Shown piece after piece: positions 41,976-52,619 of a stretch of 64,000 nt of DNA. How positions within the stretch are numbered: position 1 is the stretch's first letter; every line of letters begins with the position of its first letter. A program made the translations under genes and the position numbers. The notes below the pieces were generated by a model that was given only the letters and a program-made list of their open reading frames with translations, was not told the DNA's origin and did no database searches. This DNA is from Aedes albopictus (lineage: Eukaryota; Arthropoda; Insecta; Diptera; Culicidae). The stretch lies in the NCBI RefSeq assembly GCF_035046485.1, contig NC_085137.1:129081703-129145702 (forward strand), written 5' to 3'.

Positions 41976-43960
41976 ACATTACCTAAATTCACAACGAAAC
42001 GACCGTTTTCATCCACTTCTACCATCTGAATCAGATACCTTATTGCGTGAACTTGTTGTTAACAGTGATTGTTGTGAAGGTTTTCTGCCGGAAAGTTGAT
42101 TTTGGACGAGTTTACTGCACCTAGTCCAGCACCAAGTCTCGGAACCAGTGCCGAACTTCCAGCAAAATCAAATGGGAAATAACTTCGGCACCCATGTTTG
42201 TGCCGTTTATGTTGACAACCACTGAACAATTAGCGTGATGCATTTTCATCCAAATCCGTTCAACGATTCTAAAAAACGGTGCTCTAGAAATGTTGAGCTA
42301 TGTACTCCAAATACCTTGTCCTTATATGTCATGTAATTCAGCATGACATATAACACAAATTTACATGATAGACCATGTACCATGTAAACCATCATAACAC
42401 TAAGTTTACATGTCTAAACTGAAGTTAACATGGCGTGTAAATCTCATTATTTTTATCTGTGTGATATGCGAGAGATTCAACGTTGTTTCCTGCATCTTTA
42501 ATCGACTTTTGCTAGTTTTTGACTAAAATGTACTTTTTACCTCATGAATATTGAATCACTCGAAACGACTGCCCGTTCTTGAACAGTTTCGGCCCTGTCA
42601 ACCGTGAATATAATTTAAGGTGTCTTTCTGAATAATTTAATATCTATATTTCATGCCAACTGTTTATACCAACCGGAATCATTAACTAATTTACGTCTTC
42701 TCGTGTAATCTTCATTAAAGGAGGAGGCAAAAGTTTCACTGCATCCAGTTAATGCTTAATAAATGGATTTTTCACAACTATAAAACCAGGCTCTAATTTA
42801 TTTCTCATGGACAGGCAGCCTTTTACGACTTTGTATGATTGTTTCTGTTTCTCTGATTCCGAACTTAAATAAACGCACGCTTCGTTACGGCGCTGGGGCT
42901 GCGTGAAAGCTCAAAGTCTACGATCACTTCCAGGAATTAACTGTCACCCTCTGCTGCTGGGACCAAACCAACATGGCGGCTGCCGAGCCATTTAGTGCAA
43001 CACTTCCCCAAGAGCAAATATTAATTTTTAGAGGTTTTCCATTCCACCCTCCCCGGGGCAAGTCTTGAACAGCTCGTAAAAATAATTTCATTTTCGGAAA
43101 GTGCGGCCTCCTCTCTGTACAAATGCGCTCGCTGTGCATAACCGACTACACTTAGGTTGGTAGGTACGAGGGCCGCTGATACAACAAAGCAACAACTCGG
43201 GGGAGATGAGCCCACTTTGATAGTGCGAAACCGCAAGGAAAATTACTTTAAATTAGGGTATTGGTTCCCTTATTAAGCATGTGGCTCCCATTTTCATCCC
43301 ACGAAAAACAAAGGATTGAAGCGCTGTTTGTTTTGTTTCTTATTTTTGTATTTTTTGTTAGAAGTGAGCACCCATGAAAACAAAAAGAACGGAGTCAATC
43401 GGTGCCGTAATCGCTTGTTTTCGAATAGGATGAAAAAGGGAGCATGAGATTACTGATGGCACACAAACCCTATCATAAACAAAATTTTACGACCCATTTT
43501 CTCCGACCCAGCGGCGCTAATCAGTCCGTATATAGGAAACGAGAGAGAACAATTGCCATTCGGGGGTTTGATGGACTTGGTCTCACTTGGAAACGTTAAT
43601 AAATATTTGTTCGGTTCGTCGCCATCTGCCCGTTTAAATTGGTCCGGCCCACAGTGGATCCTCCCTATCTGCTAGATTTGATCCGGACGTAGAGCTGTTA
43701 ACTATCAACAGCAGCATAATTCTTTGTAAAGGTTTCCATCATTCTCTTCAGTGTTCGAATATGTTTCAAGAAGAATCTGTTTAAGATCCAATAGAAAGAG
43801 CAAAATTCATTCCCAGCAAATTTTATTCAAGTAATGAAGCTATGCAAAACGCCCATTACCCCCTTTTACGATTGTTGCTGCTTTAGGGTATGAGTAAAAC
43901 ACAAATATAAGAAATACAACAGATAGAGCTTAATAGCTTAGTTATATTACTTACATACAT
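41976..43960. other. Mostly plain sequence with a possible MITE remnant
   Basis: 42.31-42.47 kb carries repeated ACATGTAAA/TTTACATG motifs and ends in TATCTGTGTG, recalling the 41.3-kb MITE but with CATG replacing CGTC. The rest, including GC-richer 42.88-43.25 kb, shows no gene or repeat I can define. Confidence 0.4.
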
Positions 43961-44132
43961 ACTTCACTTTCAGTCCTAAACACCCACGGTGGTGCAAAGG
44001 ACCGAATAAAAAGATATCCATCCTAGGGAATTGCCCGCCATAGCCTTGACTTGTGGCCAGGACAAGTTTTTGCAGACTTGTTGGTTTCGTTGTTGAGACC
44101 GCGCCAAAGAGTGTTCTCCGCTGATACACACC

Positions 44133-44340
44133 AAGTTTCACTGGCTTGCGGAGCGGACCTGGTGTAATGGTTAGAAACATGACTATCACGCCGGGGACCT
44201 GGGATCGAATCCCACTCCCGACAAACTCACAAAATGTGAGTTCTTCCTTCGGAAGGGAAGTAAAGCGTGGGTCCCGAGATGAACTAGCCAAGGGCTAAAA
44301 ATCTCGTTAATACAGATAAAAAAAAAAGTTTCACTGGCTT
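44133..44340 (+). mobile_element. tRNA-derived SINE with 15-bp duplication
   Basis: The element is 44148-44325, with AAGTTTCACTGGCTT at 44133-44147 and 44326-44340. A-box region GGTGTAATGGTTAGAA, B box GGATCGAATCCC, then the CCCGAGATGAACTAGCC tail and a poly-A of about 10. It is the same family as 5024-5209. Confidence 0.85.
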
Positions 44341-44503
44341 ACATCGGCACAGATTTTACGTTCAAGTTGAAAATTCGGATTTTTTGTGTCGAACAATCTG
44401 ATTGTTTTTCCATACATTTCTTAAACACGCAAAAGCAGCCTTAGTTTTCTTGATACGTGCACCTATGTCGATCTTGGTCCCATCAACGGCCGCCATTTGG
44501 CTA

Positions 44504-45259
44504 CTAAGATATTGTATGCTTGCAATATTCTCCACTGCTTACCCTGCTACTGTGAAGCTGGAAAGGTAGACCGTAACATCTATCGATTTGCTTTGTTGAT
44601 GTTGATGGTAAGACCTGCCGCCGAGGAGCGATCGGCAAGATCATCGAGCTTGCTCTGCTCTGCCGTTGAGATAGTAGAGCAACGTCACCAGCCAGCTCGA
44701 AGTCATTTAGGTGCTCCATGGTAATGGGCTGCCACAGCAACCCACGATTTGGTTCACGGTCAAGCGCACCTACCAGGATCTCGTCGGTTACGATGAGGAA
44801 CAGTAGCGGTGATAATATACGTCCTTGTCTCACTCCTGCAACGACCCGGATGGGACAAGACACCGAAAATGCCCTGTATAGTGCTTCAATGAGGCCGATG
44901 ATTTTATCAGGGAGACCCTTGCGCCTGAGGGCTTCCCACATGTTTCCGTGATTGAGACGGTAGAAAGCTCTTGGACTCTTGGAATTCATTACCCATTCAT
45001 TGATTTACTCAAGGTTGATACAGAGCACGACAATATGGCCCACACAGGATCTTCCGGTACAGAATCCTGCTTGCTGTCGTCGGAGAGTTGCGTCAATCTT
45101 CTTCTGTATCCGGCTAAGGGTCACCTTGCAGAGGACTTTGAGAACGATACACAGTAACATGATGCCCCGCCAATCATTGCATGCAGTCAGGTCACCTTTT
45201 TGGGTACTTTTACTAATACACCTTGCATTCAGTCGGCCGGAAATGTCGAGGTTTCCCAT
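44504..45259 (-). pseudogene. Reverse transcriptase domain of that family
   Basis: Two frames (45005-45259 and 44504-44989) carry the N-terminal fingers motif W-R-G-I-M-L-L, the Q-Q-A-G-F motif, and R-V-V-A-G-V-R-Q-G with L-S-P-L-L-F-L-I. Between them the F-D catalytic motif is not clean. The copy is inactive. Confidence 0.7.
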
Positions 45260-45553
45260 ATGTTGCAGAATAATTGATGCAGCAGTTGCGCAGATACTAC
45301 GGGGTCAGCTTTGAGCATCTCAGCTGATATGCGGTCGACCCCCGGGGCTCAGCTCGATTTCAAGCTAGGATGGCTGTTTCTATCTCCTGCTTTGATGGAG
45401 TTTCGGTGTTGACATGAGTAATGCGTCGAACACTTGGCGGATTAGGTTAAGATGTTGGTGGCGTGGTCGACACTTGAAAAAGGTTTCCAAAATGCTCAAA
45501 GCAGCGTTTGAGCTGGTCAGCCGAATCGGTCAATAACTCTCCTTACTTACCGA

Positions 45554-46926
45554 TCAGGCTAAGGCCGGGGTGGCCTCTGCTGTACATAGTAGCCGTCTCC
45601 ATTCCACACGGTCCATGGATATTTGTCTCCAGTTCCCCACTCTGCGTAGGGTCCGCAAATCGTCCTCCACTTGGTCGACCCACCTAGCTCGCTGCGCTCC
45701 ACGTCTTCTTGTACCGGTTGGATGACTCTCGAGAACCATTTTAGTCGGGTTGCTATCCGACATCCTGATGACGTGACCCGCCAACCGTAGCCTTCCGATT
45801 TTCGCGAGCAGCTGATGCAGCTCGTGGTTCATTCGCCTTCACCAAGTCCCGTCTTTCATCTGCACTCCGCCGTAGATGGTACGCTAGGGCAGTTCAGACT
45901 TCAAACATGTTAAAAATTCAAAGCTCCCATATGTGTATTACAATCCTTGGTGCAAAACTAGAGTCCTGTAAAATTTTCAGCCATTTCGGTGGTGATTTAA
46001 TGGTGGCCCAACAGCAAAATAGATTTATATGGGAATTACTATGGAGAATTTTCAAAAAAAGTTCTCCGCGTCGTAGAGCATTCACACATGGATAAAGCCA
46101 TAGGCTCAAAGTCAAATTGAATTCTTCAGATCTCAATGATGAATGTTGCCGAAGACCAGAACTTATTTCGACAATCGGCAAAAAAGATATTAAACAGATT
46201 ATTACTCGTATGCGCATCGTCATACACGATGTCCTGCAAGGTGTGCAAGAAGCTAACACGCATACTATGATTGCGTGTCAAGCGTGTCGGTCGAGCTGTG
46301 GTCTTCTCTTCAAGCATGCGTGGATGAATATTGATTAATAACTTCTGTCTCATGAGTCGAAATGAGTTGCGGTCTTCGGCAACATTCATCATTGAGATCT
46401 GAAGAATTCAATTTGACTTTGAGCCTTTAACTTTATCAATGTGTTAATGCTCTACAGTGTGGAGAACCTTTTTTTGAAAATTCTCCATAGTAATTCCCAT
46501 ATAAACCTATTTTGCTTTTGGGCCACCATTAAATGACCCCCGAGATGGCTGATAATTTGACAGGACTCTAGTTTGCACCAAGGATTGTACGCAACACCTT
46601 CCGTTCGAAAACTCCAAGGGCGCGTTGGTCCTCTGCACGTAGGGTCCATGTTTCGTGCCCATAGAGGACGACCGGTCTAATCAGCGTTTTGTAGATAGTC
46701 AACTTCGTGTTACGGCGAGCTTTATTCGATCGTAGAGTCTGCGGAGTCCAAAGTAAGCTCGATTTCCTGCCACAATGCGCCTCTGAATTTCTCTGCTGGT
46801 GTCGTTGTCGGCGGTCACCAGTGAGCCCAAGTACACGAATTCTTCAATCGCCTCGATTTCATCACCGTCGATATGAATTCGGGGCGGCGGGCGCGGTGGT
46901 TCCTCCCTGGAGCCCTTTGCCATCAT
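45554..46926 (-). pseudogene. RTE C-terminal region, split by the foldback
   Basis: 46699-46926 gives M-M-A-K-G-S, E-F-V-Y-L-G-S and R-A-Y-F-G-L-R-R; 45554-45832 gives M-N-H-E-L, L-A-G-H-V-I-R-M and R-W-V-D-Q-V-E-D-D-L. They are parts of one domain separated by the 45891-46585 insertion. The frame is also broken between 46699 and 46600. Confidence 0.75.
45891..46585. mobile_element. Foldback element, short relative of 28416-31009
   Basis: The left end is CTAGGGCAGTTCAGAC; the arms to about 46180 and from about 46345 are complementary. The right arm stops ~60 bp short of the expected end, where RTE sequence resumes after GTAC. GTAC also precedes the left end, as in the 28-kb copy. There is no reading frame of interest. 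Confidence 0.7.
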
Positions 46927-46927
46927 G

Positions 46928-47146
46928 TAGGGTATCGCGCCACTTGGGCGGTGGCTTCTAAATTCGTCTGTTTTCCACTATAACTCAGTCAATTTTGAAC
47001 CAATTGACTTGAAATGTTGTACACGGGTAGATACTATACCTATCTCACCACATTCCAAAAGTTGTGTCAATTGGTTCAAATTTGACTGAGTTATAGTGGA
47101 AAACAGACGAATATAGAAGCCACCGCCCAAGTGGCGCGATTCCCTA
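46928..47146. mobile_element. 215-bp palindromic MITE with TA duplication
   Basis: The element is 46930-47144, flanked by TA. The arms pair almost throughout (GGGTATCGCGCCACTTGGGC and its near complement), with a small loop at about 47010-47060. Removing it rejoins the RTE codons K-T-K-Y-M-M-A. Confidence 0.85.
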
Positions 47147-48153
47147 CTTTGTCTTCGACACATTAATGACAAATCCGATTCGCCTGGCTTCACTCTTTAG
47201 TCGGATGTACGTTTCCGCCATCGTCTCAAATTTACGAGCAATAATATCAATATCATCAGCGAAACCAAGCAGCTGAACGGACTTCGTGAAAATCGTTCCA
47301 CTCGTGTTTATCCCCGCTCTCCTAATTACACCCTCTAAAGCAATGTTGAACAGCAAGCACGAAAGACCATCACCTTGCCGTAACCCTCTGCGAGATTCGA
47401 AGGGACTCGAGAGTGTCCCTGATACTCGAACTACGCACATCACTCGATCCATCGTCGCTTTGATCAACCGTATCAGTTTATCCGGGAATCCGTATTCGTG
47501 CATAATCTGCCATAGCTGTTCTCGATCGATTGTATCATACGCCGATTTGAAAGCGATGAACAAGTGATGTGTGGGCACATTGTATTCGCGGCATTTCTGC
47601 AACACCTGGCGGATGGCAAGCATCTGGTCCGTTGTAGCGCGTTCACCCATGAATCCAGCCTGATATTGCCCCACGAACTCTCTTGCAATCGGTGATAGAG
47701 GGCGGCATAAAATTTGAGAGAGAATTTTGTAGACCGCGCTAGGTAGTATGATCGCGCGGTAGTTCCCGCAATCCAACTTGTCGCCCTTTTTGTAGATGGG
47801 ACACACGATACCATCCATCCATTCCTCCGGTAATACTTCCTCCTCCCAAATCTTGGTAATGACCCAGTGTAGTGCTTTCACCAGTGTTTCTCCACCGTAT
47901 TTTAGAAGTTCGCTTTGTTGTTTTTCAACCGGCCAACCTCCTCTTCAATTTCTTGGAGGTCAGGGGCCGGAAGTCTTTCGTCCTGTGCACATACTCTTAG
48001 ATCTGTTACCACGCCACCTTCGGTACTTTCAACGTCGCCATTAAGATGCTCATCGTAATGCTGCCGCCACCTTTCGACCTCACGCTTGCTAGTGATTATC
48101 TCGGCACATGCCGGCTTGTGGCACAAAGAAGAACTTTCGTGTGTCCTTAGCAC
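47147..48153 (-). pseudogene. RTE reverse transcriptase
   Basis: Entry motif (R-L-K-N-N-K-A) at about 47.91 kb; then I-C-P-I-Y-K-K-G-D, Y-Q-A-G-F-M-G-E-R, I-A-F-K-S-A-Y-D-T, R-R-G-L-R-Q-G-D-G-L-S-C-L-L-F-N and F-A-D-D-I-D. The 245-codon stretch 47144-47881 is open except at its ends. The catalytic first motif reads F-I-A-F-K where F-I-D-F-K is expected, losing an essential aspartate. Confidence 0.8.
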
Positions 48154-49046
48154 GGTACAGCTCTTCCATTGCTGCGCGATCTCGTTCTTCTTGCTGGCGC
48201 TTCTTCATCCGGAAGACTGAATTCTGCCTGTTCCGCGCCTGTTTGTAACGTGCCTCATTCGCTCTCGTACGATGTTGCAGCATTCTCGCCCATGCTGCAT
48301 TCTTCTCGTTTTTCAACTGTTCACATTCGCCGTCGTACCAGTCGTTTCTGTGATTCGGAGTCGCGAAGCCTAGTGCTGTAGCCGAGGTACTACCTATGGC
48401 GGATCGGATGTCCCTCCAGCCATCTTCAAGTGTAGCTGCGCCAAGCTGCTCTTCCGTTGGTAGGGCCACTGCTAACTGCTGCGCGTAGTCTTGAGCCACT
48501 TCTACGTTACGAAGTTGCTCGATGTTGAGCCGCGGCGTTCGACTTCGACGCGTGGTGATAACGGTCGAAAGTTTTGAGCGCATGCATACAGCGACTAGGT
48601 AGTGATCCGAATCTATATTCGCACTGCGGTATGTGCGGACGTTGGTTATATCCGAGAAGAACTTACCGTCGATTAGAACGTGGTCGATTTGGTTTTCTGT
48701 TTGATGGTCGGGTGATCTCCAGGTGGTTTTGTGGATATCTTTGCGGGGGAAGAAGGTGCTTCGGACTACCATACCACGGGAGGCTGCAAAGTTTACGCAT
48801 CGCTGGCCGTTATCATTCGATACGGCGTGCAGGCTGTTTCGCCCGATTACCGGTCTGTACATTTCCTCCCTTCCTACCTGCGCGTTCATGTCGCCGACAA
48901 CGATTTTCACGTCACGCGGCGAGCAACCATCGTATGTTTGCTCTAACTGCGCGTAGAACGCTTCTTTCTCGTCACCGGGTCTCCCTTCGTGTGGGCAGTG
49001 GACGTTGATGATGATGTAGTTGAAGAAACGGCCCTTAACTCTCAAC
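48089..49046 (-). pseudogene. RTE endonuclease and linker
   Basis: From L-R-V-K-G-R-F-F-N-Y-I-I-I-N-V-H through V-V-G-D-M-N-A-Q-V-G, T-T-W-R-S-P-D-H and D-S-D-H-Y-L-V to the charged linker, in one open frame. Residues upstream of 49046 in this frame are SINE sequence and not protein. The N-terminal piece (L-Q-E-L-C-W-T-G) lies beyond the SINE at 49356-49560. The frame changes at about 48090. Confidence 0.8.
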
Positions 49047-49355
49047 ATGTACAGGACCCATATAGCCGAGGCGGTAAACGCACGGGTATTCAGCATGACC
49101 ATGCTGAGGGTGACGGGTTCGATTCCCGGTCGGTCCAGGATCTTTTCGTAAAGGAAATTTCCTTGACTTCCTTGGGCATAGAGTATCTTCGTGCCTGCCA
49201 CACGATATACACATGCAAAATGGTCATTGGCAGAGGAAGCTCTCAGTTAATAACTGTGGAAGTGCTCATAGAACACTAAAGTGCTCATAGAACACTAAGC
49301 TGAGAAGCAGGCTTTGTCCCAGTGAGGACGTTACGCCAAGAAGAGAGAGAGATGT
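49047..49355 (+). mobile_element. Feilai-like SINE, full length, ATGTA duplication
   Basis: The element is 49052-49350. ATGTA flanks it (49047-49051 and 49351-49355). The A-box region is TAGCCGAGGCGGTAAACGC, the B box GGGTTCGATTCCCGG, then a body with AATAACTGTGGAAGTGCTCA, an internal ~20-bp duplication (AGTGCTCATAGAACACTAA), and a GA-rich tail. It splits the RTE endonuclease between I-N-A-R-I-Y and L-R-V-K-G. Confidence 0.85.
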
Positions 49356-50426
49356 ATATCCTTGCGTTGATCGGCTGCCACCCGATTACACGTTGTCGCA
49401 TCTTGCCCAACACTATAAATCCTGTTCCCAGTTCATTGGTGGTGCCACAGCTTTGGTAGAAGGTAGCCGCTCGATGCCCGCTTTTCCACACTTTCTGTCC
49501 AGTCCAACAAAGTTCCTGCAACGCCACGATATCGAAATTGCGGGGATGTAGTTCGTCGTTGATTATCCTGTCACACCCTGCGAAACCTCGTGACTTGCAA
49601 TTCCATGTTCCAAGTTTATAATCGTAGTCCTTATTTCGTCGCGTGGGTCTTTGCTGATTGTATCGAGTCGTATTTTCTCCTATGTTAATCGCAATGGGGA
49701 TTTTTACGGGTGGCTTATTGGGCCTACGCCAACACTCCTGTCTCGCCGGAGGGCCATCGTCCCAGTTCTGTTTAACGTCCCAACCAACACCAGGACGACC
49801 ACGCTGATGGGGCTACCACCTTGGATCTAGCTGGGCGCGGTGCAGCGTTTCTTACTCAGCCGCTGGATGCCAGAACAGACGCTGTTTGAGCCGCACCTCC
49901 TTGGTGAACAGACACTCGGATCGTACCTCCTCAATCTAGCTGAAGTCAGAATGACAACAGTGCCCAGGCTGCACTACCAGCTAAGCACACAACTCTTAGC
50001 TGGCGGTCTTTGTCATCGCTTGACCCGTGGAAGCATGAGACAGGAACTTGTGAGGACCAGAGCTATATTGGACGCTCTCCTTATCGACTCACCGTTTTGC
50101 AGCCGTTTTGCTTCTCTAGCCCATTAAAATTCAACTGTAATCGAACAAACACTATACATAATCCAGTAATAAGTACATATTATTATTAAGTACCTTCTTA
50201 AAACTAGTAGAATTTTAAGACCACTAGCTATGTAAGTTTTATCCTCAAAATGTTCGAGTTCTGTAAATCAAGGTATTTTATAATAGTAGCCTATTTATTG
50301 CACCCATAAATAAATAGAAATGCTCCATAGAAAATCAAAAAGCGCTCCATAAAGAATGAACATATGTTCCATGAATATGTGCAATGTTAATGTTTATTGA
50401 GAAATTTTTATGTTTTACCGGTACAC

Positions 50427-50634
50427 TGAAACCTCCATTTATGTCGATGCATGGCTGATCGAAAAAAATTTTTACCGTGCCGGCAATGATTAAACTATAC
50501 AGTTTTATATTTTTTGACAAATCTCCTTTGTCATGCGAAGTGTTAAAAAATATAATAGTGTATAGTTTTGTCATTGCTGGCACGGTAAAAATTATTTTCG
50601 ATCAGCCATGCATCGACTTAAATGGAGGTTTCCA
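50427..50634. mobile_element. 208-bp palindromic MITE
   Basis: TGAAACCTCCATTTATGTCG and the complement of TTAAATGGAGGTTTCCA form the ends; pairing continues through TTTTTACCGTGCCGGCAATG. No clear target duplication was found. Confidence 0.7.
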
Positions 50635-50647
50635 TTTTTTATAAAGT

Positions 50648-50908
50648 ACTAGCTGTCCCCGGCAAACTTTGTCTTGCCTACTGCGTTTTTTAACGTTTCA
50701 AGTCCCTAGCCAAGCCCAAGTTTCCTGTTCAAAATGCATGACAACCCGATTTTCAAAAACTCTACATTTTCCCGTGTTTTTTGCCTCATAAACCTTCCTT
50801 GGGTGAAAACTAACCAAACAAAACTTAGACGACCAAAATCGGACCATCCGTTCGCAAGTTATGCGCGGTCCCACGTATGCCATTGCATTATTATATATGA
50901 GGGGCCCA
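50648..50908 (+). repeat. Dispersed repeat, second copy
   Basis: It begins CTAGCTGTCCCCGGCAAACT and ends near TATGCGCGGTCCCACG. It is inverted relative to 4905-5372. It lacks the SINE and the 60-bp palindrome of that copy. Confidence 0.6.
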
Positions 50909-50912
50909 GAAT

Positions 50913-51153
50913 CAAAGGGGTGTAAGTGACCATTTGGTCGATTTTGAACTAAGCATATCACAAAATTCTTCAGATTTCAAGCTTTCAGGAACTTTTTTAA
51001 GGTTGTTTTTAAGATGATTGGAACAATTACAATAAATCAGAGAAGATTGGGTTGATTTTGAAACTTCATACATTTTGTATGGGATGAAAAATTGGTCAAA
51101 AACTTTAAACCTCATTTACTCGAAAGTGGGGTTTTGTCACTTACACCCCTTTG
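50913..51153. mobile_element. 241-bp MITE with 18-bp ends
   Basis: CAAAGGGGTGTAAGTGAC and its complement end the element. The interior is AT-rich and shows no frame. I could not define a target duplication. Confidence 0.7.
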
Positions 51154-51769
51154 CTTTTAACCCCCTCATATGTATATAGATGGAACGTTTTGAATTATTT
51201 ATGGGTAACATTGCACATTTTCATGGAACATATGTACACTCTTTATGGAGCGCTTTATGATTTTCTATGGAACATTTGCAATTTGTTATGGTTGCAATAA
51301 CCTTTTGCCTTTTATAATAGTATCCTAGTATTAAGTTTCATAATTCGTTCACTTACTATCCCAACAAACTAGTTTTAAGGAAAAAACAAATTAAGCCAAA
51401 ATTTAGTTTTCTTAGAAATTTTAGAAGAAGTAGTTTTCATAAGTTCGCAAATGTGCACTATCATTCACATACCACGAAACAATAGGGTAGTTGACGTATT
51501 TTGACCCAAGGCAGGTATTTTGACCCACCTTGGGAATTTTATTACATTTATCATATAATCTCTTCAAAATCTTGGCAAATTATTATTTGAACTTTCAATA
51601 AAAACTACCCTAATCAATATCTACGTTCTTTTTCTATCTACATACTCCTCTTTCTATGTTGACAGTTGACCAATCTGTCGAAATGACATTCCGTTTCGGT
51701 CGGTCTGGCCCTGTAGTATGCGTATCTGAGGCAGTGCTCCAAGCGGCAACAAATCTATTCAGTTCGTTT

Positions 51770-52610
51770 CCGCCTGTATGCCAGCATGTACTTGGTTTTT
51801 GACGCATTCACCAACAGCCCGACTTTTGCTGCTTCGCGTTTGAGGCGGGTGTGCAGCTTTGCCACCGTTCCAAATGTTTTGGAAATAATGTCCATGTCGT
51901 CCGCAAAGCACACAAAGTGGCCGGGTTTTGTCCGGCTCATCGCATAACACCTTCCAGAATCCAGAGCGATGTTTATGAGTCGGCATGTAAATCCGTCACC
52001 TTGTCGCAGTCTGAGCTGGATAACTCCACGAAAACCCTTACGCAGTTTTGCACACCATCCATCGTTGCTTTGAGTAGTCTGGTCAATTTCCCAGGAAATC
52101 CGTTTTCGTCCATGACTTTCCATAGCTCTGTACGGTTGATACTGTCGTATGCCGCCTTGAAATCGATGAACAGGTGGTAGTGATGTGTTGAGATCTGGTA
52201 TTCATGGCATTTCCGGAGGGTTTGCCATACGGTGAAGATCTGGTCCGTTGTCGACCGGCCGTCGATGAAGCCGGCTTGATAACTTCCCACGAACTTATTT
52301 GTTTTAGGTGGCAGACGACAGAAGATGATCTGGGATAGCACTTTGTAGCCAACGTTCAAAATGGCGATCGCTCTGAAGTTCTCAAAATCGAAATGGTCAC
52401 CTTTCTTGTGAATTTCTTCCACTCCTCCGGTAGCTGTTCGGTTTCCCAGATCCTGACTATCAGCCGATGCAGACAAGTGGCCAACTTTTCTGGGCCCATC
52501 TTGATGAGTTCAGCTGCGATACCATCCTTACCAGCTGCTTTGTTAGTTTTGAGCTGATGAATGGCATTCTTAACTTCCCTTAGCGTGGAAGTTGGCTCAT
52601 TTTCTTTCTC
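51770..52610 (-). mobile_element. RTE copy, truncated at both ends
   Basis: Same subfamily as 12.5-15.9 kb. The minus strand has T-L-R-E-V-K-N-A-I (about 52.58 kb), K-K-G-D-H-F-D-F-E-N-F-R-A-I, S-Y-Q-A-G-F-I-D-G-R, F-I-D-F-K-A-A-Y-D-S and F-A-D-D-M-D-I-I-S-K. A deletion removes much of the segment before F-A-D-D, and the C-terminus is absent. Confidence 0.8.
51973..52476 (-). pseudogene. RTE polymerase fragment
   Basis: About 165 codons cover the fingers and first palm motif (F-I-D-F-K-A-A-Y-D). The frame is lost at the S-S-D-C-D-K-V region, and the A-D-D box continues in another frame at 51755-52123. Confidence 0.75.
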
Positions 52611-52619
52611 TGTTACATT

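Larger units (their letters stand above)
43965..45535 (-). mobile_element. Fragment of a second reverse-transcriptase family (clade uncertain)
   Basis: Minus-strand pieces in order are: G-V-D-R-I-S-A-E-M-L-K-A-D-P (about 45.33 kb), K-G-D-L-T-A-C-N-D-W-R-G-I-M-L-L, Q-Q-A-G-F, V-A-G-V-R-Q-G-R-I-L-S-P-L-L-F-L-I, and beyond 44.5 kb A-A-F-A-C-L-R-N-V-W-K-N-N-Q-I and V-S-A-E-N-T. Several frame breaks occur. The polymerase box is degraded (L-A-G-D-V where A-D-D is expected). A SINE interrupts it at 44148-44325. A related tail lies at 62.7-63.04 kb. Confidence 0.7.
45536..50110 (-). mobile_element. RTE copy of a second subfamily, with three insertions
   Basis: Minus order is: 5' UTR (50.1-49.6 kb), endonuclease (49.53-48.6), linker, reverse transcriptase (47.88-47.15), C-terminus (46.93-46.6 and 45.88-45.55) and a TCGGTAAG tail. 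Insertions are a Feilai-like SINE (49052-49350), a 215-bp MITE (46930-47144) and a foldback (45891-46585). It differs enough in protein sequence from the 12.5/40/51.8-kb copies to be a separate subfamily. Its 3' end lies within the other RT fragment at 45535. Confidence 0.8.
50321..51275. repeat. Inverted repeat pair bracketing three nested elements
   Basis: 50321-50390 and 51220-51275 are inverted copies (CCATAGAAAATC, AGCGCTCCATAAAG, ACATATGTTCCATGAA). Between them lie the 50427-50634 palindrome, a dispersed repeat copy (50648-50908) and the 50913-51153 MITE. The outer pair is probably the arms of an older foldback that collected insertions. Confidence 0.6.
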
